Positions 35,301-46,900 of a DNA stretch of 64,000 nucleotides are shown here, one piece after another. Source of the DNA: Tribonema minus (Eukaryota; Sar; Xanthophyceae; Tribonematales; Tribonemataceae); contig JAFCMP010000152.1 in the NCBI GenBank assembly GCA_017506865.1, positions 1 to 64,000 of the forward strand. Reading direction: 5' to 3'. Position 1 is the stretch's first letter. The number at the start of each line of letters is the position of its first letter. The notes beneath the pieces were generated by a model, which saw nothing but the letters and a program-made list of their open reading frames with translations, was not told the DNA's origin and did not search any database. Made by a program: the position numbers and the translations under genes.

Positions 35301-38300
35301 GTGAGTCACTGGGGGAAGCTCAAGTTGAAGTTTGATGTTGCATTGTGTCTTTCTGCACACGGTCTGCGGAGGTCTCAGCGGGGGGCGGCGACGTCAGAGC
35401 TGCCGGATAACATGTACAGCTGGTGGGTGTGCTTCCTCGGGCAGAACGCGGCGCTGCCGTCCATGGCGGAGGGGGTGAGTCACACGGTGCAGTACAAGTT
35501 GAAGTCCACTGTGGCGTTGCCTGTGTCGATCTACACACAGCCTGCAAAGGCGTCGGCCGGGGGCGGTGATGTCAGAGCTGGCGAAGAAGGTATTCTGGCC
35601 ATGTTTCCTGGGGCAGAACACGGCGCTGCCGTCCATGGCGGGGGGTGAGTCGCGCGGGGTAGTTAACATTGAAGTTGCCATCATGGCCTGACACCCCAAA
35701 TAAGTCTTCTGTGCAGGCCTAACTAGAAGTTGCAGTTGCCATGTCATGGCTGAAACCCTACATCTGGTCTGTGGAAGCCTCAGCAGAGAGAGCTCGGCCG
35801 TCTATGGCGAAGGGGTGAGTTTCACAGTGAAGTACAAGTTGAAGTCTGCTGTAGCGTTGCCTGTGTGTCATTCTACACACGGGTGTGAAGGCCTCAGCTG
35901 GGGGCGGCGACGTAAGAGCTGGCGGAGCACATATTCTGGCCATGCTTCCTGGGGCAGAACACAGCGCTGCTGTCTGTGGCAGAGGTGCAAGCCACCCGGG
36001 AAAGCACTAAGATGAACTTGGTGTAGTGGTGGACTGAAACCTAGACATGGTATGTGAAGGCCCCAGCCAGGGTTGGAGCGGGGTGCCGGCAGAGCTGCTG
36101 GTGAAATGTGCGGGGGTTGAGTCACGCGTGGTTGTAGACGTTGAGGTATGCTTCCTTGCAGACTTGGCCCTAGGCACGGTCTGTGAAGGCCTCGGCCGGG
36201 GGCAGTTTGGGGATGGTGCTGGCTGGCAGAGCTGCCGGTGAACCGCGCGGAGGTGTGAGTCACATGGTGAAGTCAGATTTGAAGTTTACTGCCATTTGAT
36301 TGGTTCTGACTTACCCAGACGTGGTCTGCGACGGCCTTAGGGGGGCGGCAGCGGTGGGCTCTGTGTCCTAGGGGCTAGCACACGCTGCCGCCGTCCAGAC
36401 CGGAGGAGCGAGTCACCCTGGGAAGACTGGTTCGATGTACTGTAGCGTTGGCCAACGCCCCGCACATGATATGTGGGTGCTCAGCCAAAGGGTGTTTGGG
36501 CGTGCCGCTGGCAGAGCTGATGGCCAACGCACACTGCACGTCACTGGGGCGAAAAGTGTTGCGCTGCAGTCCAAGGCGGAGGCGCGAGTCGCACGAGCAA
36601 GCAGAGGTTGAAGTTGCTGTAGCATTGGCCTGAGGGGGCGGAGTCGCACGTGACGAACGCGCACACTCGCAGCGCTCCGCACGATGCGCCGCAGCGCATG
36701 ACATCTTGTGGGGGGTAATCACCGCCAGCGTGCGATGTGCCTTCCCTAGGGTTAGGGTCAAGGTTATGGCTAAAGCCAGGGTTAGGCCAACTCTAACCCG
36801 TAACCCTAACTCGAAGCAGGTGCTCGGCATTGCATCAGCGGCTCCGCGGCGCATTATTTATGCCAGCTGTCGAGGGCAGGAGCGTCCGCCCACGGCCCCC
36901 ATCGCATATCTCAGCGGTCGTTGGAACTTGCACGGATCGCTGCAGACAAGTTGGGGTCTTCTGACGTGCGAGCAGCGCTTGATTTGTGCGCGTTGCATGC
37001 CCACGTCCATCAGCCGCAGCAAGCCGCCCTACTGCCAGCAGAGAGCGGTTGATGGGGGCGCGTCATCCTCCTTTCCTTGCTCCTCATCAGAGCGAAATTG
37101 TTTCCTTACTTCACAGACCGCCAGTACTGTAGCTGCTACTCCACTGCACCGTATCGCATGCCTCAGGCAGTATTTGAGCATCCGGGCCAGAGCGCAGCTG
37201 AACAGTGTGCTCAACAAGCCGCCTCTGCCTCTGTCGCTGGTGACTCTCCCTTCCCCCGTGCGCAGGGAGACCATGAGCATGCCGCACATGGACCACTGCG
37301 AGCTCGCGCCGCTGTTTGTGACGACGTATCTCGTCTTCAACATCGCCTACAACGTCGTGCTCATCGTCATCCTCAAGTACGGCAGGTAAGCCCGGGGTCA
37401 CACTCAACTGTTTGTCATTGCGAACCTTGTCTGTAACATCGCCCACACCGTCGTGCTCATTGTCATTCTCAAGTACGGCAGGTGAGCCTGGGGTCGCTCA
37501 ACTGTTTGTCATGGCGCACCTTGTCTGTAACATCGCCCACACCGTCGTGCTTATCGTCATTCTCAAGTACGGCAAGCGAGCCTGGGGTCACGCTTAACTG
37601 ATTGTGACGACGTATCTCGTGTTGAACATTGCCTACAATGTCGTGCTCATTGTCATTTCTCAAGTACGGCAGGCGAGCCTGGCGGTCGCTTTGTACAGCA
37701 GCACTCAATGGTGGGTAACGACTGTGAACGATGTCGTACTTTACTCACGTTCATTGTCGCCTCAAACGCCATCACACTGTGGGTGTGGTCCTGTATAGCT
37801 TTGCAGTGTGTTCGGCTTGCTTCCTGGCAGTTTCATTTCAAGCGAAGGCTTGTAATTGTACTTCAGATCAGCTTCATGTGTGGTGATCGTCGTTCGCAAC
37901 CATTCGTGGCCACCGCAGTGGTACTGCCGATGGCACAATGATTACTGCGCGCGCTTGCCTTGCACCTGATGGCGGTACGCAACTTCATCGTGTACTTCAA
38001 CTTGTGCGCCACGAGCTTCAACCTCGCGTTGTCAGCCCCCGTGTGCAATAACAAGTGGCCGTCGGTTCAAACGTCTGGCAGAAGCGAGCAGAGCTCCCGC
38101 AAACAAGGCAAGACGGGGTTCATTACAACCTTCAAAGTGTGACTTTCCCACAGGACAGGCATATCGCTAGTCGATGCTCTCAAGCTCAGCGGCAGGCCCC
38201 CCCCTGCGGCGGCGGCAGGATGTTATCACCTTCATCTTGTGCTTTCTCTGCGGCCGCCGCATGTCGCTTTTGCGGTGCCAACGTTGTGGTGGCGGCGGAC

Positions 38301-41300
38301 GGATGTTCTGACCCCCATCGTTTTCTTGCTCCGCTGCATCCGCTTCCGCAGCGCCAACGTGCTGTGGCTGGCGAGCACTGTCATGGTGCCCATTGGCAAC
38401 GTCGCCTTCAGCCTGCACTTTGTGCCCGGGCACCAGGTACGATGTCCACCGCCGCATGCTAATGTACGGTTTTTAACATACCCTGCTCGACAGCTGTACC
38501 CTGGCACCCCCCTGTACGATACCCTTCCTCATGGGGGGCTGAAAGGGGGGGGCGTGCATGTGTACAAAGTCCAGCAGCCCGCTTGGTGGCGCACGCAGGT
38601 CTTCGTCTTTGGTGCCACGTGCATGTGCGGACAATGCGTGGTACTGGTGGCACATACATAGGGGGGGGGGGGGGGGCAAAAGGGGGGGAAGGGGCCCGGA
38701 GGACAAACTCAACACTTGTGCGTGCTCAGGAGTGATCGGCACAGGCGTGTGTGAACGGTGCTCGGTGGCAATGCGGGTAATGCGGGCGGGACGCACTGTA
38801 GGCGCACAGCGCTGGCCTACCATTCGTGTTTTACACGGAATTATGGCAGCGGAGGCGTGTATGCATCCGATGCGCTTCGCACGCAGCAGTCGTCGCGCTG
38901 AGCGCTGCTTTGAACAGTGTTGTGCTTTGTTGTCAGGGGGCGTCCGTGTGACGCATTATCACTTCGAGGCAGCAGCAATGGCCCCTGTCTTGTCTGTGTG
39001 CCCTTGGAAGACATGCCCTATCCACACCACTGACCCTACCCCCACAGACTCCTCGGACAGTGTTGCACTTCGCAGCACAACTGTACAGTTTGCACGGGTC
39101 TGTGTGCATTACTCAGGTAGATGCAGCCTACGCAGGAGAAGTGTACCTGACAGCACACTGTCCCCCCTCCTTCCCTGGCCCTTCTACTTGGTGAATTGCA
39201 CCCCACGAGAGAAATAATTCCGCCGTCGTATCGGTGCTTACCTAGTGTGTGCAGTGGTGCGACCCCATCATTATCCCCCTCCCCAACCCCCCTTCATCGA
39301 TTTGTCAAAGTCTTGGTGTACAAACCACAAGATCACCTACTGTACGGCTTCTTCGTTCAAACCATCCCCCCTGACCCCCCCCCATCCCCACCCTCAAAAC
39401 CCCCCCTCAACACCCCCCTCCCCCCCCCCTCCCCCCCCTCAGGACCTGCGCCCCGCAGACATGGGGGGCCTCGCCCTCATCCTCGGCGGCCTCCTCGTCT
39501 ACCGCTTCACGGCGCCGCTGCTGGCATGGCTGCAGCGCGTGAGCGGCGGCGCGGCGGCGCTGCCGGCGGCGGACGAGGTCGAGGCGGGGCGGCGCGTGGC
39601 GCTCGTGGCGCGTGGCGTGACGCGCTCCAACGCCAAGTACGTCGGCCTGAACCAGGCCGAGTACCTCGAGCCGGTCATCGAGACGCGCGTGTGGCGCGCG
39701 CAGCGCGCGCGCCTGGCGCGGTCGCCGGAGCAGGTGCGTCTGTGTGCTGCTGTGAAGTTGAAGTTGAAGTTGGTGCCCAAAGTACGTCGGCCTCACCCAG
39801 GCCAAGCACCTCGAGCCGGTCATCGAGACGCGCGTGCTGCTGCTGCTGCTGTGCCTGTGCGCAGTCTTGATGTTGTGAAGTTAGAGTTGAAGTTGACACC
39901 AAGTACGTCGGTCGCGACGAAGCCGAGTACCTCGAGCCGGTCATCGAGACGCGCGGTCGCCGGAGCAGGTTTGTGCGCATTCTTGATTCTGTGGAGTTGC
40001 AGTTGAAATTGACGCAGCGCGCGCGCCTCGCGCGGTCGCCGGGGCAGGTGCGTTGGTTTTATGTAGTTGAAGTTAACGTTGACGCCCAGTAGGCCGGCCG
40101 CAACCAGGCAGAGAGTGGCCTCGAGTCCGCCATCCTGCCCCCCGCGTGCTGCTGCTGCTGCTGTGCCTGTGCGCAGTCTTGATGTTAAGTAAAAGTTGAA
40201 GTTGACACCAAGTACGTCGGTCGCGACGAAGCCGAGCACCTCGAGCCGGCCATCGAGACGCGTGTGTGGCGCGCGCAGAGCGCTCGTCACTGATTTATTG
40301 GCTTGTCCGCTCATTGTCACCTAACCCTAACCCTAACCCTAAGAGCGGTGGCGGTGCTACAGGACGCTTCACAGTGGCGTCATGGGCTCCAATGAAACTC
40401 ATCAGTAGCAAGCGGGTACCTACATACCTGGAGCATCAGCGCTCGACATATTATTGCAGCGCGTAGTGCAGAGGAGGCCGCATTCGGCGCGCCGCCTGCC
40501 GTGCTCGTGAAACGAAATGTTGCAGTTGTTGACGCTGATGTGTGTAGAATGGGGACGGTGCAGCGTGAGTAGAGTACGGCTTGGTGGCTGCGTTTGGCGC
40601 ATGCTGAGGGCGTACGTCGCGAAGTTGGAGTTGACGCAGCGCGCTTGCCTCGCGCGGTCGCCGGAGCAGGTGCGCCCGTCTGCCCGCGTGCTGTGCCTGC
40701 GCGTTGAGATTTTGAAGTTGAAGTGGACGCCCAAGTAGGTCGGCCTCAGCCAGGCAGAGTGCGTCAAGCCGGTCATCGAGACGAGTGTGTGCGGTGGCCG
40801 GAGCAGGTGCGCCCGCCGCCGCGCGTGTGTGCTGTGTGCTTCTTGAGTTTTTGATGTTGAAGTTGCGCGTGGTGCGTGCCGAGGACTATCGCCGCGTCGC
40901 TCGCGACTTGCGCCTGCTGACTGCAATGGCCGTTGTCTCGCGCCCTGCTCCGTGTCTGCAGTTGCGCGCGAGCTTGTTGCTACGGCTCGGCATACCTCCA
41001 AGCCCCAACATCAGGTGAGCACTGCCATAACCCTCACTTTCAACCCTACATTGCTACATTGCTACGGCCCGGCAAACCCTAATCCTAACCCTACATAGCT
41101 ACATACCTTTGGGTAGGCCAGCACTGCCATAACCCTAACCCTAATTACTCTAAGTTCTTCAAAGTATAGAAGTTACCTGAGAAGTGGGGGGGCATGCTGC
41201 CTAACCTAACCCTAACTCTAACCCTATATTGCCCTAGACGGAGTGTGTTCTGCTAGTGAGGATCGACACAGCTATAACGGGCGGAGAACGCGGCTGCGCG

Positions 41301-42484
41301 CTCTGTGCACACGCGTTAATGGCTCCCGGTGAAGAAGAAAGAAAAAGTATACTTTAAAGTAGAAAAAAATAGATGGTGTCTGATGAACTGCTTTGCCATA
41401 TTGCACATGCGCTTGACGGAGTTTGTTGTGCTAACGAGGGTCAGACTGCAATAGGCGGTGAACTCGAGCTGCGTGCTCTGTGCACACACGTGTGATGGCT
41501 CCCGGCGAAGAAGAAAGCGAGATCATACAAAAAAGAAAGATAATATTTGATAAGCTGCTCTGCCGTACTGCACATGCGCTGGCGCAATAGTCTCGAAGTG
41601 GCGGCGCAAACACCCGTTTGCTGATCTGCCTCGCTTCTGAGCATATGATTAGGGAAGCTGTCCTCGCGTGCTTTGTGTAACTTGAAGGAGGGCGAATCAC
41701 ACGTCTTTGTACACATTCTTCACAGTTCACTTGAAGCCCACACCTTCTAGTCTGAATACCTCCATGTTGATGGTCGCAATCAGCCGCATGTGATTACCCA
41801 GGGGTCACTGGCGCCACCGTGCGCATGGCACTGCGTTGAGTGATACAGCTCGCAGATAAGACGATGCACCCTATGGCATAACCCCGGCGCTTTTGTCGCG
41901 CAGTCCTCTTGTGAGAATTACAGCGCCAACGCGTCGTCACAGTGACCCCCGCATGAGTACGGTGTGCTTCACGCTACATTGAGTGTACAGCTCGCACGTG
42001 AGACACTGCACCCTACGGCATAGCCTTGGCGCTGTTGTCGCGCAGCCCGCAGCGCCAACAGCACTCTAATTGCCGAGCGCTGCTGCCACACGCCCGCCTC
42101 TCGCCGTTCCCGCAAAAGGGCCGGGCGCTCGCCCCCCACGCGCAAGCACCCTGTGCACCTGTCCCCGCAATACAAAACACGGCGCTGCCCCCCTCCCCCC
42201 CCCCCCCCCAGTGAGAAAAACAGCTCTTAATCGCTGAGCGCTGCTGCCACACGCTCGCCTCTCGCCGCTCCCGCAGAATGGCTGGGCGCTCGCCGCCAAC
42301 GCGCAAGCAACCGGTGCACCTCTCCCCGCACACGTTCAGCCTGGGTGGCGGAACAGGGGCGGCGGGGGGGTTCAAGCGGCCCGGCGAGTACCGCAAGCTG
42401 GGCTCGCATGTACATCCCGTCGCGGGAGGGGGGAATGGGGGGGGGGGCGGGGGGGGCAACGGGCAGCAGTTCTCGCAAGCGTAG
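32371..42484 (+). CDS. CRT-like (chloroquine-resistance-transporter-like) membrane transporter
   Basis: Exons: 32371-33120, 34744-34988, 37266-37385, 38352-38436, 39443-39733, 40962-41014 and 42277-42484. Phases close to give 583 aa. The first about 85 residues are a cytosolic Ala/Ser/Lys-rich tail. The drug/metabolite-transporter core follows with about ten helices. Landmarks shared with PfCRT and plant CLT proteins are GTGNRIFMKL, YNYPFTMNLLTTFIYIP, ASMIVLLQQAAIPISMVIS, SCIPMCLSSVYKEKAL, CFLGQNT and VFNIAYNVVLIVILKYG. PfCRT sits in the digestive vacuole, and plant CLTs sit in the plastid envelope, where they move thiols such as glutathione. Location and substrate here are open, since no signal peptide is seen. 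The last two exons (NIRMAGRSPPTRK and a Gly-rich end) lie beyond the family domain and are less certain. Five of the seven exons have junction copies. Confidence 0.88.
34450..34815 (+). repeat. Junction array at the CRT exon 2 acceptor
   Basis: Three copies of about 143 bp carry the intron tail with (ATTC)n, the acceptor, and the first about 65 bp of exon 2 (coding VLSCIPMCLSSVYKEKALGE). The acceptors are at 34457, 34600 and 34743. The first copy has a single amino-acid change (SVNKE). The three are nearly identical, so the duplication is recent. Confidence 0.9.
34890..36270 (+). repeat. Junction array at the CRT exon 2 donor
   Basis: The exon 2 end (coding GLPLAELPENTYSGWLCFLG and QNTALPSMAEG, then GTGAGTCAC) is real at 34895-34988. 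It recurs at about 35060-35160, 35205-35310, 35395-35480 and 35570-35650, and in weaker form near 35770-35825, 35900-36000 and 36200-36260. The period is about 150-190 bp. Most copies keep GTGAGTCAC and a following GTTGAAGTTT block. Copies decay with distance from the exon. Confidence 0.9.
36743..36812. repeat. Interstitial telomere-like fold-back in CRT intron 2
   Basis: TTAGGG-type units (CCTAGGGTTAGGGTCAAGGT) run into CCCTAA-type units (CTCTAACCCGTAACCCTAAC). The arrangement matches 11693-11755. Confidence 0.75.
37310..37690 (+). repeat. Junction array at the CRT exon 3 donor
   Basis: The exon 3 end (VFNIAYNVVLIVILKYG, donor GTAAGC) at 37333-37391 is followed by three copies of about 90 bp at about 37420-37485, 37510-37580 and 37600-37675. 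Their donors read GTGAGC, GCGAGC and GCGAGC. The third copy is the closest to the exon in sequence, still coding TTYLVLNIAYNVVLIVI. Confidence 0.88.
39640..40830 (+). repeat. Junction array at the CRT exon 5 donor
   Basis: The exon 5 end (SNAKYVGLNQAEYLEPVIET, then RARLARSPEQ and the donor) recurs in pieces at about 39775-39835, 39895-39970, 40010-40050, 40085-40140, 40205-40275, 40615-40675 and 40735-40810. Units carry a GTTGAAGTTGA word and CTG repeats. A (CCCTAA)3 tract at 40321-40342 interrupts the array. Confidence 0.8.
40321..40342. repeat. Interstitial CCCTAA tract
   Basis: Three to four perfect CCCTAA units lie inside the CRT exon 5 donor array. Confidence 0.85.
40975..41590 (+). repeat. 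CRT exon 6 donor copy and tandem units in intron 6
   Basis: The exon 6 end plus intron start (TTGCTACGGCTCGGCATACC ... GAGCACTGCCATAACCCT) recurs at about 41055-41145, where CCCTAA units have entered the copy. Next, an approximately 180-bp unit containing ATGGCTCCCGGTGAAGAAGA is present twice (about 41235-41410 and 41415-41590). Confidence 0.75.
41820..42330 (+). repeat. Junction array at the CRT exon 7 acceptor
   Basis: The intron tail plus exon 7 start (CTCCCGCAG, then coding NIRMAGRSPPTRKQPVHLSP across the junction) at 42240-42330 has an upstream copy at 42065-42180. That copy has CTCGCCCCCCACGCGCAAGC and its own following poly-C run. A separate approximately 165-bp tandem pair lies at 41825-42060. 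Confidence 0.8.
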
Positions 42485-43968
42485 GACGCGGTCACTCGTC
42501 ATTTTGTACAGCCTTTTCGGACGATAGCGCGCTCAGGAAGTGGGTGCGCGTGCGTGCGTGCGCGCGCCGCCCTGCTTTTGGCCATCCGCCCGCGGTGTAA
42601 GTTTGTCCCTCCTTAGACAAGGGGATGCGGTATGAAAAGGGGGGGGGGGGCTGTCGTTCTCATCAGCCTCGAGAGACGGCCGCAGCAATAATGTGGCCGC
42701 TGACACGGGCAAGACTGCTGTGAGCGTGCGCGCTGAAGCGCCGCTGCGGCGGCGGCGCAGCGTTACACATTAAGCGTGTGCGCGGGCGGGCGCGTCGCAT
42801 TGTGTCGCCGCCGCGCTCTTGTGGGGGCGTCACCTCTTGCGCTTGCGCGACAGCTGCGCGCGCCGGGGCCACGCCCGCGCTCTTGCCAATCACAACATCT
42901 TCGTTACATCTTCGTTACACACGGCGCAGGCAACGATGCCTCGGTTCCGTGCTGCGTCCGCTTGCCATGTGCGCATGGGCTGCCGCTCGCGCGCTGCTGC
43001 TGCTGCTGCTGCTGCGCTGCTGCTGCTGGCGGTGGTGCTGCTGCTGCTGTGGTGCCGCGTGGTCGTGATGGGCATCAATTTTCAAACATACTTCAAGTAC
43101 TTCAAAGTTTGCGAAATCATGACGTGAAGTTAATCAAGGCGCCAGTGCCGCCGCTGCCGCGCAACGCTGATGCTGCGGCTGTCGCGCATGCAGCAGTGCT
43201 CCAATGGGCCGCGCGCGCCAGGCACAGGCTGCCAATAATTTGTGAGGCCGCGGGCACAGTGACAGTAGTTCTATTTTCGTACGGTGCATGTAGCAGTGGT
43301 TACAGAAGAAAGCAACAGGCGGCGCTCGTGCCACTTTGCATCTTGCCACCAGGCGCACTCTATAGCAAGTCAAATCTAGGGGTGAAAAACAGGGGTGTCA
43401 TCAAGCGGCATAATAGTGTGCGACAAGATATTAGTTGCAAATATTGGTGGTACATTGCACGCCTTAGGTGCCCAGGGCTCAATGTTCGTGGCGTGGCATG
43501 CTCTAGGTGGCCAGTGCTCACTCGCAGAGTTGAGCTCGCAAACTGCTTCAGTCATACGTCAAGGTGATGACAGCGCAGGCGGCGTGCGTGCGCTGCATCT
43601 TGCCACCAGGCATTGTATAGCGAGGCGACTTGGAATGAGCACGTTTCCTGGTGGTACAGAATGTTGTGCGGCGTCAGCTTTGTGCCATGGCCACAGCGGG
43701 TGCCGTACAAGCATTAAGATGCATGTCTTGCATCACAGTAACCACGCGCGCAGCAAAGGCACGCATTCGCTTGCAAATGACGCGCGCATGCACAGCAGAT
43801 ACACTTCTGTTGAAAGTTACACTGAAGAATTTCGCGCAGCACTGCCGAGCGACGTCAGGCAGGCTCCGTCCAGAGCGCTGCTGTGAAGTCACACATAAAG
43901 TTACGGCACAAACACTTCATTCACGAGTATAAAAGATCAACATAATTTACAGGAGCGGCCGCAGCGCC
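42485..43968. other. Intergenic region between convergent CRT and RSP7-like genes
   Basis: It holds a poly-G run (42641-42650) and CTG repeats (42990-43050), plus an ACTTCAAGTACTTCAA word at 43092. Long open frames here (such as 42776-43567 +) are composition-driven and match nothing. 3' UTRs of both genes are expected. Confidence 0.5.
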
Positions 43969-46900
43969 TCATTCGTCATTCTCTTCCAGCGACAGCGACT
44001 TGTCTTGGCTGCCGGGCACACTGCCAGAGTCGCTCTCGCCGCCGCCGCCGCCGCCGCGCGCCGCCGCCTGCCGCTTGAGGTACGACGTGCGTGCGAGCCC
44101 TTGCATGGTCTTGAAGCCCCACGTGACCACCTTGTCGCAGCTCCAGCCGCCGCCCTTGGCGGGCTCCGTGAGGAGAACGAGGGCCTGGAGGGGGGGAGGG
44201 GGGGGGGGGGGGGGGCGGTCAGGCGTAAGGACTATTAAGGTTGTGCCCATGGGCCGGGGGGGGGAAGGAGGGGAGGGGTGTTCAGGCTCTTGAAAGGCCT
44301 AATTTTTTTGGATATGTCTTTCGCGGGGGCCGGCGTGATGAGCTGCGTGAGAGAACGAGTCGTGATGACCTTGGTTGCTAACGCTGACCTTACTGCTTGG
44401 AGTAGCCGTGTAGCCGCCGCTTTGGTGTGTGCGCACGAGGGCCAACATGACACGCTGCATAATTACGAGATCTCCACGAGAGCTGCAATGCGGGCAGGGC
44501 GTACAGAAGCTGCTGACGCTCCGCTTCTTGAATGGCAGCGCGTGCGTATAGTGCTGCGTGAGATCCCGCATGATGTGCTGTATGTGCGGCGCGCACAGTG
44601 CCACAGGGTGCGCCCGCTCGAACCACCACTGGACTCCATTTTGCGAGTTCCTGCCGGCTCTGTCAGACTTGCAACAATCTGGCGTGACGCGCTGCATGAT
44701 GATGAGGCTCTTGCGGGACGATCTTGTGGCTCAACAGTTCTAGTCTTAGCTGCAGCTACCGCTCGCGCAGCATCAGCGCCGCGAGCTGCTGCGCGCGGGT
44801 GTGAGCAACAGCTGCTGCTGCGGCGCGTGTTGAATGTTGAGTGTTGTTGAATGGCAGCGCGTGTGTGAAGCGCTGCGTGCGGTCCGGCGCTACATGTCTA
44901 TGTGCGGCGCGCACAGGGTGCGCCAGCGTAGACGTGGTCCCACTTGGACCACCACTTGCGTCCTGTTTGCGAGTCTCGTGCGGGCTCCGCCAGCGACACA
45001 AGAATCTGGCCAGCGCCACTGTTTATGCATATGCACAGGTGTAGCTGTGTCGGCAGCGCTCCACATGGCGTACCCTTTGCGCGTGATGACACCCATGGCG
45101 TGGCACAGAGGCGGCGTGCAGAGTGAACAAGGATGCAGTGGCGGCGGAAATGCCATCTGTCATTCCCAAGCGATCGTTGATGCGCATGGAGGCAGTCTGT
45201 CAGGAGGTGCATGCGTAGCAACCTTCACATTGGACCATCTGGGTTTGTTCCCACCCTGAGCAGGAAGCACCAAGGAATTACACTCCCGCACCCCAAGTGA
45301 AATATAGCAAGTAACAAGTACATGCATGCATGCCCACCTGCAGCTGCTGGGCGTTGAGGCCCGGGAACCCCGCGCGTATCGCGTCGCGCACGCCGTCCTA
45401 TGCGCATCGCTGATCACTTCTAAACGACAGTACCTCAAAATACATGCATACAAACCCCACCTGCAGCTGCTGAGCGTTGAGGCCAGGGAAACCCGCGCGT
45501 ATCGCGTCGCGCACGTCGTCCTTGCTCGCTGCGACGAGCGCCACGGACAGGCGGCCGCCGTTGGCGCTGGCGCCGCCGCCCGCGACGCCCTGTATGACGG
45601 TTCGTAGCTTCTCCGTGAAGGCGCCGCTGTCCATGCCCTCGATCTCCTGCAGGGGCATGTAGGTATGTGCGAAGTGAGATGGGAAATGAGCTGAGGGCAC
45701 GATGACGTCATGCATCCCCCGCTTCAGGCAGCAGCGCTGCTTGATGCGCGCAATCTTTGTGACTGGCGTGGACGACGGTTCGTAGCTTCTCCGTGAAGGC
45801 GCTGCTGTCCATGCCCTCAATCTCCTGCGGCGCGCGCGGGGGGTATGTTGGTATGTGTATGGTTGAGGTGGGGGGGGGGTGCGCTTACAGGGGGGTGCAG
45901 GGGGGAGAGCAGCGCGCGCGTGTTGCCGGTGTTGCCTTCCCCCCACTTTAGTTGGAGCGTCTCGGTGCGGGTGACTGAGGTGACTGGCACGGATGTCACT
46001 TAGGCTTTTCTGAAGGTCGCCCTAGCTAGATGTCAATGGTTTCCAGCCACTTTCCACTTGATTGAGATGATGGGTTTGACGCAATCAGATGGAGTAGCAC
46101 TACCTCCACGTCCCAACATCAATTATATAATTTAACTGCTCGTCATCTACCCTTTCTTGATGAAATGGTCTACTTGCTGAACAGGTGTTCTACAACACAG
46201 CATCAGCCGGCTCCAAAAACGGTGAGCGTCATCAGACAAGAGACGCAGCCTCAGGTGCCCCTGATAGGTGACAGCGCAGCTGCCGGCTAAGGGTTAGGTT
46301 TAGGGTCACAGCAGCGGTGACGCACCTGTGTGACGACGTACGCTTTCTTGTAGCCCTCGTCGTTGCCGCGAAGCTCGCTGCGGACGCGCGGGAGAAGCAA
46401 GAGAGGCAGGTGCGGCACGAGCGGCAGACGCTGCACGCTGTGAGTCTCGCGATGCGTACACGCGCATGTGCTTGTGGCAGCGTTGAGGGAGCGGTGCGAT
46501 GGGTGCTAATCCTAACCCTGACACTAACCCTAACCCTGACCCTAACCCTAACCGTAACCCTAAGCCCGACCGGCGGGAGGACAGCGACTGGTGCAGCAGA
46601 TGCTGCGCACTGTGAGCTTGCGACACGCAACCCTCATCCTAACCCTAACCCTACGTGCTTTTGACAGCATTGAGGGAGTGGTGCTATGGGGGGATGCCAG
46701 CGTGGCCGAGCAGCGTTTGTGTCATCATGGCTGTGAATGCCGTCCCAAGGGCGGATAGTTGCTGATTTGGGGTTAGGGTGAGGGATAGAGCTAAGTTTCA
46801 CCAGAGACTGCAATGCTGCCGATAGCTCGTTCCAGTACCGAATGGTGTGGTAGCAACAAGGGTGCTCTCATCGCGTTGCCCAATGGATGTGGCGGTGTAG

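Noticed and set aside
34744-35650. Each GLPLAELPENTYSGW copy as a separate alternative exon
   Set aside because: Downstream copies have frame losses and truncated starts. Only the first is continuous with the conserved CRT sequence upstream and splices in phase to exon 3.
34890-35660. CRISPR-like array
   Set aside because: The repeats are degenerate copies of exon 2 coding sequence, with no constant short repeat or unique spacers, in a eukaryotic gene.
42776-43567. 263-codon plus-strand open frame between CRT and RSP7
   Set aside because: It contains a Cys run from a CTG microsatellite and no recognisable domain, so it looks composition-driven.
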